Shown one piece after another: positions 1 to 9,200 of a DNA stretch of 64,000 nucleotides. How positions within the stretch are numbered: the first letter of the stretch is position 1; each line of letters starts with the position of its first letter. Position numbers and translations under genes: made by a program. The notes under the pieces were generated by a model. The model did no database searches and was not told the DNA's origin. It saw nothing but the letters and a program-made list of their open reading frames with translations. The DNA is from JAVBUY01 sp031552735 (GTDB taxonomy: Bacteria; Bacillota; Clostridia; Christensenellales; Aristaeellaceae), in NCBI GenBank assembly GCA_031552735.1, contig JAVBMF010000006.1, positions 1 through 64,000 of the forward strand, in the 5' to 3' direction.

Positions 1-1
1 T

Positions 2-340
2 GCGGCGATATCGCTGATAGGCTGTTCCCTGTGCGGCCTTGCTGTCAGCCTGATGTGGCCGGGAATGCTGAGCCTCACAGCGCAGGGCTATCCTTCCGGC
101 GGCACGGCGATGTTTGCGCTGCTGGCGGCCTGCGGCGATATTGGCTGCTCGATCGGGCCTTGGCTGGCCGGGGCGGTGGCCGACCACGCGAGCGGCGGCG
201 GTGTATTCGGCTGGATTAATGGCGCGCTCTATGGTGGGCTGTCGCCGCTCAAGACCGGCCTTTTGATCGGCACGCTGTTCCCGATGATTTTGCTGCTCGC
301 GGTGGCGGCGCTCAGGCAGAAAAAAGCAAAAAACGCATAA
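2..340 (+). CDS. MFS transporter, C-terminal part (partial gene)
   Basis: The reading frame is open from the window edge to a TAA at 338-340, so only the last ~112 residues are seen. They are hydrophobic and hold the last transmembrane helices of a 12-helix major facilitator transporter. Typical features are the WPG turn, a loop GYPSGGTAMFALLA, then GDIGCSIGPWLAG, as found in helices 10-11 of sugar-type MFS carriers. The tail RQKKAKNA is basic and cytoplasmic. The substrate cannot be told. A bidirectional terminator follows at once. Confidence 0.75.
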   Translation, partial: AAISLIGCSLCGLAVSLMWPGMLSLTAQGYPSGGTAMFALLAACGDIGCSIGPWLAGAVADHASGGGVFGWINGALYGGLSPLKTGLLIGTLFPMILLLAVAALRQKKAKNA

Positions 341-344
341 AGAA

Positions 345-376
345 AGAGCGTACCGAATCATCGGTACGCTCTTTTT
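345..376. terminator. bidirectional rho-independent terminator
   Basis: A near-perfect inverted repeat (agagcgtaccga / tcggtacgctct) with a T run on the plus side and an A/T-rich run on the minus side. It sits between the convergent MFS and lipoprotein genes and can serve both. Confidence 0.85.
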
Positions 377-385
377 GTGCGGGAA

Positions 386-868
386 TTACTTGCGGGTCAG
401 CACGGTCGTGCCCGCCAAGGTCAGCTTGTCGCCATCGATGGTGAAGGGCACATCGGCCGTCTGGCCGGTCGCCATGCCGCCCATCGCGCCGGCGTCCATC
501 TTGATGTTGCTGCCTTCGACGGTGTAGTCACCGGCGGGCACAGTCTGGCCAGCGGCCACGACGTTCAGCTTGCCTTCGGCGGTGAACTCCAGGCAGATCG
601 CGGGCAGCTGCGACGCATCCACGCCGGCGGCCTTCGCGATTTCGGTCATGTCCATCTCCCAGGAGCCGACCACAGAGGCACCGGCCTCAGCAGCGGGGGC
701 AGCAACCTCGGCAACGGGCGCTTCGGTCGCGGCGACTTCAGCGGCGGGCGCATCGGTCGCAGCGGCGGCCGGAGCGGCAGCGGGGGCTTCATCCTTCTTC
801 GCGCCACAGCCAGCCAGAACGACCAGCGCCAGCACCAGCACCAGGGAAAGAGCAAGATACTTCTTCAT
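386..868 (-). CDS. small Ala/Pro-rich lipoprotein
   Basis: The protein of 160 residues starts MKKYLALSLVLVLAL and has a lipobox LAGC near residue 20, so it should be lipidated and anchored on the outer face of the membrane. Residues ~25-65 are a low-complexity Ala/Pro/Glu linker. A C-terminal domain of ~95 residues begins VGSWEMDM and looks like a small beta-rich binding domain; no family is recognised with certainty. The start is fixed by GGAGGGA just upstream of ATG at 868; an in-frame upstream ATG at 901 lies before this site. A sigma-A promoter lies upstream at 914-942. Confidence 0.75.
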   Translation of the reverse strand: MKKYLALSLVLVLALVVLAGCGAKKDEAPAAAPAAAATDAPAAEVAATEAPVAEVAAPAAEAGASVVGSWEMDMTEIAKAAGVDASQLPAICLEFTAEGKLNVVAAGQTVPAGDYTVEGSNIKMDAGAMGGMATGQTADVPFTIDGDKLTLAGTTVLTRK

Positions 869-913
869 CAGGGGTTCCCTCCAAATTAGAATAATTATCA
901 AAAAGCCTCGATA

Positions 914-942
914 ATTATACGATGAATTGAAACGTTTGGCAA
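914..942 (-). promoter_or_regulatory. sigma-A promoter of the lipoprotein gene
   Basis: On the minus strand TTGCCA and TATAAT are separated by 17 bases, about 45 bases before the lipoprotein start. Confidence 0.7.
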
Positions 943-978
943 GAAGAAAACTACAGGAAAAAAATGTGCGAAATGACG

Positions 979-1011
979 AAAAAAAGGACTACAGCGCGTT
1001 ATAAAACGCGC
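979..1011 (-). terminator. possible terminator overlapping the end of the TfoX-like gene
   Basis: On the minus strand a 7-base stem (gcgcgtt/aacgcgc) falls on the last codons of the gene. It is followed 8 bases later by a run of seven T, which is a longer gap than usual. Confidence 0.4.
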
Positions 1012-1249
1012 GCAGATTCGCCTTTGCATCCTCGGGCAAAAACTTGTCGTGGACACCGTCAATGGCACCCTGTATGCCGTAGAGCATGTGCAGGCATGCG
1101 CCCGGATCCACAGCGGCGCGGATGCGCAAGAATGCTTCTTGCGCGCCGACCGCGCGCAGCGTCTCGGGGGTATCAATGCCCACGGCACGCAGGTTTTTCT
1201 CCAGTACAGGTCCGACGTTGGGCAACGTGGAAAGGGGTGTATTCATCAT
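989..1249 (-). CDS. TfoX C-terminal domain-like helix-hairpin-helix protein
   Basis: The product has 86 residues. Its opening LPNVGPVLEKNLRAVGI is a helix-hairpin-helix signature, followed by DTPETLRAVGAQEAFLRIRA and CLHMLYGIQGAIDG. This pattern is that of the TfoX C-terminal domain, seen either alone or fused to other domains; its molecular role in Firmicutes is unclear. AAGGAG precedes two tandem ATG codons; the first is used here. The gene follows ygiQ with a gap of 9 bases and is probably co-transcribed with it. Confidence 0.8.
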   Translation of the reverse strand: MMNTPLSTLPNVGPVLEKNLRAVGIDTPETLRAVGAQEAFLRIRAAVDPGACLHMLYGIQGAIDGVHDKFLPEDAKANLRAFYNAL

Positions 1250-1258
1250 GTTTGCTCC

Positions 1259-3184
1259 TTATTTGCGTTTGCCGCCGGGTTTGCCTTTGGCGCGTGGCGA
1301 GGCTTTGCTGGCTGCTTTCGTTGGATGAGGTTTGGCTGTGGCGATTGGCTTGCCGGGCGTCCCGCGTCTTGGCGCGTGTTGCGGCGGTTTCGCGCCGGCG
1401 GGCGGCACCAGACAGCCCTTCCCGAAACCGATCAGGTCCTCGCGGTGCGCCATACGCAACGCCTCGCGCACCAGTGCATGGTTAGCGGGACGACGATACT
1501 GCAACAGCGCGCGTTGCAGTGCTTTTTCGTGCGCGCTGCGTGGCACATATACCGGCTGCATGGTGCGCGGGTCCAGCCCTGTGTGGAACATACAGGTCGA
1601 CAGCGTGCCCGGTGTGGGGTAGAAGTCCTGCACCTGTTCCGGTTGGTGGCCAATATCGCGCAGGTACAACGCCAGCTCGACAGCGGCGCTGATGTCGCTG
1701 CCCGGGTGGCTGCTCATCAGATAGGGCACGAGAAATTGTGGCTTGCCCAAGCTTTTGTTCATGGTGGCGTAGCGCTGGGTGAAGGCATCGTACACCGGCC
1801 TGCCGGGCTTGCCCATCACCTCAAGCACGCGCGGGCAGACATGCTCCGGCGCAACCTTAAGCTGCCCGCTAATGTGGTGCTCGCACAGCTCGCGAAAAAA
1901 CGCTCCGTCCGGGTCGGCCTGTATGTAGTCATAGCGCAGGCCGGAGCGCACAAAGACCTTCTTGACGCCGGGCAGGCCGCGCAGTTCGCGCAGCAGCCCC
2001 AACAGCTCCTTGTGATCGACCACCAGTTGTTTGCAGGGCTTGGGGAACAGGCATTGTTTGTGCGCGCAGGCGCCGTTCTTTAGCTGCCCATCGCAAGCTG
2101 GGCGGCGAAAGTTGGCGGTCGGTCCGCCGACATCGTGGATGTATCCCTTGAAGTCGGGCAGGTGGGTGAGCAGCCTCGCCTCCTGAATCAGCGACTGTGG
2201 GCTGCGCGAGGCGACGATGCGCCCCTGATGAAACGTGATCGCGCAAAAACTGCACCCGCCGAAGCAGCCGCGCGTGGCGGCCAGCGAGAACTTGACTTCT
2301 TCCAGCGCGGGTACGCCGCCTAGCGCGTCATAGTCCGGGTGCCATGCCCGCTGGAAAGACAGAGCGTGCGCCTTGTCCAGCTCGGCGCGGGTCAGCGGCA
2401 TATCCGGCGCGTTCTGCATGAGGTAGCGCCCGGCGGCCTGACGCTGCATCATTGGTTTACCGCGAACCGGGTCCTGCTCGATATACTGCCGCGCAAAGGC
2501 CTGTGCGTATGCTTTCTTGTCCTTGGCGCACAGATCGTGATCGAACAATTCGGCATAGCCTTCCTCGGGCACAGGCGATAACCAGCACGCGCCACGCAGA
2601 TGTCGCAGCGTGCTTTGTGGCGCACCATCGGCCAGCCACTTGGCAGCGGACAGAATGGTACGTTCGCCCATGCCATAGAGCAGCAGATCCGCGCCGCTGT
2701 CTACCAGAATCGAGCGGCGAACTTTGTCCTCCCAGTAATCATAGTGCGAAAAGCGGCGCAGCGACGCCTCGACGCCGCCGATGATGATGGGCACCTTGCC
2801 GAACGCCTGACGGATCAGATTGCAGTAGACGATGGTGGCGCGGTCGGGGCGCATGCCCGCCTTGCCACCCGGCGCGTAGGCATCCTGACTGCGCGGCTTT
2901 TTGGCGGCGGTATAGTGATTCACCATGCTGTCGATCACCCCGGCGGATACCATAAAGCCCAGTTTGGGCTTGCCCAGACGGCGAATATCGTCCAGAGAGC
3001 GCCAATCGGGCTGCGCAAGCATGGCGACGCGGTATCCGGCGTGCTCCAGCACACGACCCAAAATGGCCGCGCCAAAGGAAGGGTGATCCACATACGCGTC
3101 GCCAGACACAAAGATCAGGTCCGGCGCGTCCCAGCCGCGCGCTTTCATATCGGCATGGGTGGTGGGCAAAAAGGCTTCTCGCAT
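1259..3184 (-). CDS. ygiQ: YgiQ family radical SAM protein
   Basis: A radical S-adenosylmethionine protein of 641 residues, the usual length of the YgiQ/UPF0313 family. The N-terminal part (FLPTTHADMKARGW, DLIFVSGDAYVDHPSFG) is the typical YgiQ start with a B12-binding-like fold. The [4Fe-4S] cluster motif is CFGGCSFC in the middle (Cys-x3-Cys-x2-Cys). The C-terminal 60 residues are basic, Lys/Pro-rich and likely disordered. The reaction of the family is not established. The start is uncertain: the long-frame ATG at 3247 lies inside the promoter, so either ATG 3196 or ATG 3184 is used; 3184 matches family N-termini better. Confidence 0.9.
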   Translation of the reverse strand: MREAFLPTTHADMKARGWDAPDLIFVSGDAYVDHPSFGAAILGRVLEHAGYRVAMLAQPDWRSLDDIRRLGKPKLGFMVSAGVIDSMVNHYTAAKKPRSQDAYAPGGKAGMRPDRATIVYCNLIRQAFGKVPIIIGGVEASLRRFSHYDYWEDKVRRSILVDSGADLLLYGMGERTILSAAKWLADGAPQSTLRHLRGACWLSPVPEEGYAELFDHDLCAKDKKAYAQAFARQYIEQDPVRGKPMMQRQAAGRYLMQNAPDMPLTRAELDKAHALSFQRAWHPDYDALGGVPALEEVKFSLAATRGCFGGCSFCAITFHQGRIVASRSPQSLIQEARLLTHLPDFKGYIHDVGGPTANFRRPACDGQLKNGACAHKQCLFPKPCKQLVVDHKELLGLLRELRGLPGVKKVFVRSGLRYDYIQADPDGAFFRELCEHHISGQLKVAPEHVCPRVLEVMGKPGRPVYDAFTQRYATMNKSLGKPQFLVPYLMSSHPGSDISAAVELALYLRDIGHQPEQVQDFYPTPGTLSTCMFHTGLDPRTMQPVYVPRSAHEKALQRALLQYRRPANHALVREALRMAHREDLIGFGKGCLVPPAGAKPPQHAPRRGTPGKPIATAKPHPTKAASKASPRAKGKPGGKRK

Positions 3185-3218
3185 GGCGCAACTCATTTCT
3201 ATACAAAGGATGTCCTTT

Positions 3219-3247
3219 AGTATAGCGTCACAGCCGATGAAGCGCAA
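3219..3247 (-). promoter_or_regulatory. sigma-A promoter of ygiQ
   Basis: TTGCGC and TATACT on the minus strand are separated by 17 bases. The position excludes the first in-frame ATG (3247) as start of ygiQ. Confidence 0.6.
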
Positions 3248-3252
3248 GCCAT

Positions 3253-6200
3253 TTACCGCGCGGGAAAAACTGCCTCGTGCGCCTCGCTGTCGGCTTTCAG
3301 CTCAATCCAGCCGTCGGATTGCCGCTCGCCATCCAGCAGCACATGCGGTGCGTCGCGTCGTGCGGTCAGCGCATAGATCGCGTCGCCGTAGCGATAGTTG
3401 CAGGATACCTCCGACCAATCATCGGGCAGTCGCGGCGCAAAGCGCAGCCTGTTGCCCACTTTTTCAAACCCCAGCAGCGTCTGCACCCCGGCAATCCACA
3501 GCCACGACGCAGAGCCGGTGTACCACGTCCAGCCGCCTCGCCCAACCTGCTGTGGGTTGGTGTATACATCGGCGGCGCACACATACGGCTCCACGCGATA
3601 GCGCAGCGCGGCGTCCACACTGTCGCTGTGATGATACGGCATGAGCATGCGGTACAGCGCCCAGGCGCGCGCATTTTGTCCCAACCCGGCAAATCCCTGC
3701 ACCGCCCAGGCGGCGGCATGCGTATATTGCCCGCCATTTTCACGCACACCGGGCAGATAACCCTGGATGTAGCCCGGATCGTGCGAATACCCATCGAACG
3801 GCGGCGTCAACAGTCGCGCAATGCCGTGCTCGTGGTCGATCAATCTGTCCCACAGCGACTGCATCGCCTGTTCGCCGCGTTCGCGCGGACTTCCGGCAAG
3901 CACCGCCCAACTCTGCGCGACGCAGTCCAGCTCGCAGGCGGAATCTCCGGCGACACCCAGCGGGTGTCCGTCGTCAAACCACGCCCGGCGGTACCATGCA
4001 CCATCCCACGCGTGCTGTTGCGCGCTGGCAAGCACCTGTGTCTCCAGCGCAAGCAGCTCATCGCGCACAGCGGCGGTGCACAGTGGCGCGAACTCGCGCA
4101 GCGTCGCGGCGAAGAACCAACCCAGCCACACGCTTTCGCCTTGCCCTTCGATGCCCACGCGGTTCATGGCGTCGTTCCAGTCGCCGCCCCCCATCAGCGG
4201 CAGGCCGTGCGCGCCCAGCGCCACATGCCGGATGGCGCGCAGACAGTGTTGCAACAGTGTTTCGCTCAATGCCGAGGGCTCGGCGGCGGTATACAGGTCC
4301 TCTTGCCCGGCGGGAATCTCCGCGCCGGTCAGATAGGGCACACTCTCGCGCAGCACGCCCTTATCGCCAGTGGCGTGCACATACGCGGCGGCGACAAATG
4401 GCAGGAACAGCAGATCGTCGCTGATGCGCGTGCGCACGCCGCGCGCCAGGGGATGCCACCAATGCTGCACATCCCCGGCCTCGAACTGATGCGCGGCGGC
4501 GAGCAGCAGATGCGCGCGGACACTGGCGGGATCGGTGTGGATCAGTGCCAGCGTATCCTGCAACTGATCGCGGAAGCCATACGCGCCGCCTGCTTGATAG
4601 AACCCGGCGCGCGCCCACAGCCGCGATACCGTGAGCTGATAGGGCAGCCAGCGGTTAAGCAGGTGATTCATCACCCGATCTGGCGTGCGCACAGTCAGCA
4701 TGCCCAGCCGCTCGGACCAGTGCAAGCGCATCGCGTCAAAGCGCGCACGCGCGCAACCGCCCAGCGCCTTGGCGGTGCGCTGCGCCTCGGTCAGGCTGGC
4801 GGCAAACCCCAACGCAATGTGCATATCTTGCTGCGTACGCGGCGCAAGCGAGATCATACCGCGCAACACGGCACAGGGGTCGTCGCTGCCCAGGGTATCT
4901 AACTGCGGCAGACGTATGCCGCGCGGGCCGCGTTTGCCGCCCAGTCCGAGGAAGGCGGTGCGGTCACAAGTGTGCTGCTTCTTGGGTGTGTCGGGCATCG
5001 CCAGATACGCCACGCCACGCATGGACGGACTGTAGGCGACGCACATGCCGCTGGTTGCTTGCGCGCGCGCATGGCGGCGGTCGCTTTCCTGATCGCCCAT
5101 GCACCAGGCGGCATAGGCGGTCACCGACAGCTCGCGCGGTGCGTCCTCAGCGTTTTTGAGCGACACCAGCGTGTGCTTGATTGCGTCCTCGGCATCGACA
5201 AACACCGTCAGTGCATAGCCGATCCCCAGCGCCCAGCCTTCGTAGAGCGAGAAACCGGGGCTGTGCGTCACGCGTCGCGCTTGGCCAAACAGATCGGCAA
5301 ATTGCCCGGTGCGTTCGTCTCGCAGGTATAGCGCCTCGCCATTGCGCGGGCAGACCGGGTCGTTCATCCAAGGCGTCAGGCGGCCGCTGTGGCTGTTGCC
5401 CGCATAGGTAAAACCCGCGCCGCGTTCGGTCACCAAGGTGCCGAATCGCGGGTTGGCCAGAATGTTGCACCATGGTGCCGGCGTGGCATGCCCGGCAACG
5501 AGGTCAATGCAGTAATCGCCTTCCGCCGTAAAGCCGCCCCAGCCATTATAGGCGTCGCGCTGGACGGGCGGCAGCTCCGGCGTGTCGTATGCGCGGGGCA
5601 GCTCGGGCCACGCGGTGGTTGGTGTCGGGATGTTGCCGCGCAGGGCTTTCATCTGCACGGCAAGCGGTCCGTCCTCGCCGGACAGCACCAGTGCCGAGGT
5701 AGCCAGCAACAGGGCTGTGCGCGGTGCGCCCAGCACTTGCGCGTCCAGAAAATGCACGCCGCCCGGCTTGCCGATTAGATCGCGCGCATGCCCAAAGGAC
5801 ACCATCTCCTGTAGCGCGTTCTTGGTTGGCGGAAAGTAATCGCCGCCATGATCGTCGAGCAGCACCAAATCGACCCACAGCCCCCATTGCCGCCACGCTT
5901 CGTGGATTTTCAATATCGCGCGCGCCAGCGGCAAATGACTTGGCTCGCCGATGCGCAGCGTCAGGATGGGCAGATCGCCCGACAGACCGCACGCCCAGAT
6001 CTCCTCACGCGGCAGTTGAATCGCGGTCAGGTATTGCGCGCGCTGCGTGTTCTGACCATGGTAGAGCATCAGCGACGCCAGGCGCTGCGCCTGATGCTGC
6101 GCAGCCGGGTCGAGCGAGAGATAATCGGCGGTGACATGCGCCTGCGTCTGCGCCAGTTCCAGCGCGCGTGTCGCCGCGCCGATGTCGGCATAGCGCGAAG

Positions 6201-9200
6201 CCATCTGCGCCGCCTCTTCCGGCGTGTCCGCGGTCAGTGTGGCAAACGCGATGCGCATCGTATCGCCCGGGGCAATGGTGGCCTCTGTCAGCAGCGCCAT
6301 GCAGGGATCGACCACCGCGCCGACACGATCCTCGTCCGGGGGCGACAGCAGCGCTTGTGGTGTGAAGCGCCCATGCTCGCGACCCAGAAAGGCACCGCGG
6401 TCGGTGCACACGCGCCAGCACAAATCGTGCGCGTCGCTGGCGGCGACATGCACCAGCATGGGGAAGTGCTCCCCGGCGGCGCGGGGACGACGACGCGCCT
6501 GCGCGGCCGAAGCGCCCAGCCGGGCGGTTTCAATAAACAGATTGCGGAACGCGGGATGCGCGGCATCGGCAGTCTGCGAGGACAGCGCAACCTCGAAAAA
6601 GCTAGACACCATCACACGCTTGGGCGCATCGCCGGTGTTGGTCAGCGACAGGCTTGCCATCGCCGCGCCGTCCAGCGGGCAGACGTAGCACGACAGGCTG
6701 CTTTCGATGCCGCCATGCTGCCGGTGAAAGACCGCCTGCCCAGTTTCAAAGCGTGTGTCGCCGGGCAAGTCCGGCTGCGCGGCGCGCCATACGTCGCCGT
6801 CGTCCGCGTCGCGCAGATAGCATTGCAGTCCGTAGCCCTGCGTCAGCGGATTGGGTCGCCAGCGCGTCAGCATCAGTCCGTTGTGCGCGATGTAGCCGCC
6901 GCCACGCGCGTCGCATAACAACGTGGTGCCATCGCCGTAGAGCAATTGCGTTTCCAGTGGCAGCGCATCGGGCTGCACCTGACGGATGGCGCGCACTTGG
7001 CGCGGCGCGGCGGTGTCGGCTTTGCGCTTTTGCTGCGTGCGCCAGCGCAGCATGGGGCTCTTGATCGGGCGCTCTTCTAGCAACAGCTCAAACGCTTCCA
7101 CATCGGCACGCAGGTGAAACGCGCGCGTCAGTGCTTGATCGGTCAGCGCGTTGCACAGCGCGCACAGCAGCATGCCCTGATGGTGCGCCATGTGGCTCTT
7201 GACCAGCTGATAGGCGACGCCGGGCTGTGAGGCCGTGTAGTCGGCGGCTTCGTAAAAGCCAAGCTGGCTCGACCAGCCCAGCCGTTGCATGGTCAGCAGG
7301 TTATCGGTTGCCTCCTCTGGCAGCACGGCCAAAGCCAGTGCGGACGCATACGGCGCAATCACCTGTGCCAGTGTTTCCGTGCGCAGTGCCAAATGCGGCA
7401 AGCCAAACGCGCGATACTGGTAATTTAGCTGTGGGTCGAACGCGTAGTACCCGGATTCGGAGATGCCCCAAGGGGCTTTGTGCACGCCACGCTTCTGTTC
7501 GCGCGCAGCCTCCAGACAGGTGGCTGACAGCAGCGTGTCTGGCGTGAGGCGCATGAGCAGAGCGGGCATCAGGTATTCGAACATCGTACCGCTCCAACTG
7601 GCCAGCGCCGCGCCTTTTTGCGTGCGCAGCAGGGGGCGGCCCAGGCGCTGCCAGTGTCGCATCGGCACCGCGCCGCGCATAATCGCTAGGAAGCTGAGCA
7701 AACGCGACTCGGAGGCCAGCAGGTCGTAGTGCGCGTCGCCGGTGCGCCCGGTTTGCGGATGGATGCCGATGTAGAACAGATCAGCGGTTGTATCGTATGC
7801 GGCGGCAAAGTCCATGTCGTGCCACAGCGACTCCAGCGCATCGGGCAGCGCGCGGTGCGTGGGGTCCAGTTCGTCAGCCCAGTCGCGCAGTGCTTGCGCG
7901 CAGGCCAACAGACAGCCCGCAAGATTGCCGCTGTCCACTGTGGATACATAGTGCGGGTTGAGCGGCGCGAGCGTGCGCGTATCGTACCAGTTATACAGGT
8001 GCCCGCGCCACTTGGGCAGCGTGTTCAGTGTGCGCACGGTATCAGCGATGCGTCGCGCCGCCTCATCAGCCTCGATCAGCCCAAGCTGATGCGCGGCCAC
8101 GCAGGACAGCAAATACAAGCCAATGTTGGTTGGCGAGGTGCGATGCGCCAGACCGCGATCCGGTGCGAGTTGCAGGTTATCCGGTGGCAGGAAATGATCG
8201 GCGCGCGTCACCACCTGCTCGAAAAAGCGCCATGTATCGCGCGCAATGCCCAGCAGTGCTTGGCGTTTGACCTCTGCCAGCGGTTTTTCCGCGTGCAACG
8301 GCGCGTCCAGCCATTCGGCGGTGCGCGGCAAAAACAACCACACTGCGCCAAGCAGCACGGTCAGCGGCAGCGCCCAAGTCGCGCCCATCGAAAGCAGCAA
8401 CAAAATCGCGACCAGCGCATACACCGGCCACAGCAGCACGCGATACGGCCTGCCGCGCGTGCGCTCGGCATCGCTGGCTGTGACCCACTCCAGCAGGTGC
8501 TTGCGGCTGAAAAGCACGCGCCAGAGCGTGCGGACAATGGCGTCCGCCTCGGTATAGGCGCGATAGGGCGCCAGCAGCAGCGCCCAGCCCGCGCCTTCGA
8601 GCGCGCGCCACGACGGCGACAACAATACGCCGATGGCCGGGAGCAGCATCGCGCTGAGCAGCGCGACCGGATCGCGCAGTGCGATGCCCAGCGCCAAGAG
8701 TAGCAGTTGCATGATTGTTTGCAGACTGCGGCGCAGGTTATCCCAAATCTTATAGCGCGAAAGGATATCCAGCGGGTTGTGCATGCGGCCTTCCACAACG
8801 CGCACCCAAGGCATCAGCCAGGGCAGCAGTTGCCAGTCGCCACGCGTCCAGCGGTGCAGGCGCATCATCCAGCCGCGCAGTGACGCGGGCTGGCTGTCGT
8901 ACAGCGCCACATCCGAGGCCAGCGCCGCGCCGCACAGCTCGCCTTCAATCAAATCGTGCGAAAGCACTGTGTTGGGGCGGATCATCGGCTCGGCGTGCTC
9001 GTGAAAGCTGGCCACATGATAGATCCCCTTGCCGGCAAAGCTGCCGCGCCCGCACAGGTCTTGATAGATATCCGACGTGGCGGTCAGGTACGGATCGACG
9101 CCGCCGTCACCGCCCAGAATGCGCGCCACCCGTGTGCGCACGCTGTGGGTGGTGTTCTCCATGCGCGGCTGGATGACCGCGCGCCCGCGCCGCGTTTGTC

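Noticed and set aside
3277..4902. Plus-strand open frame of 541 codons antisense to the glucan synthase
   Set aside because: GC-rich shadow with no ribosome site and Arg/His/Gln-rich low-information protein; the minus-strand gene has clear domains over this stretch.
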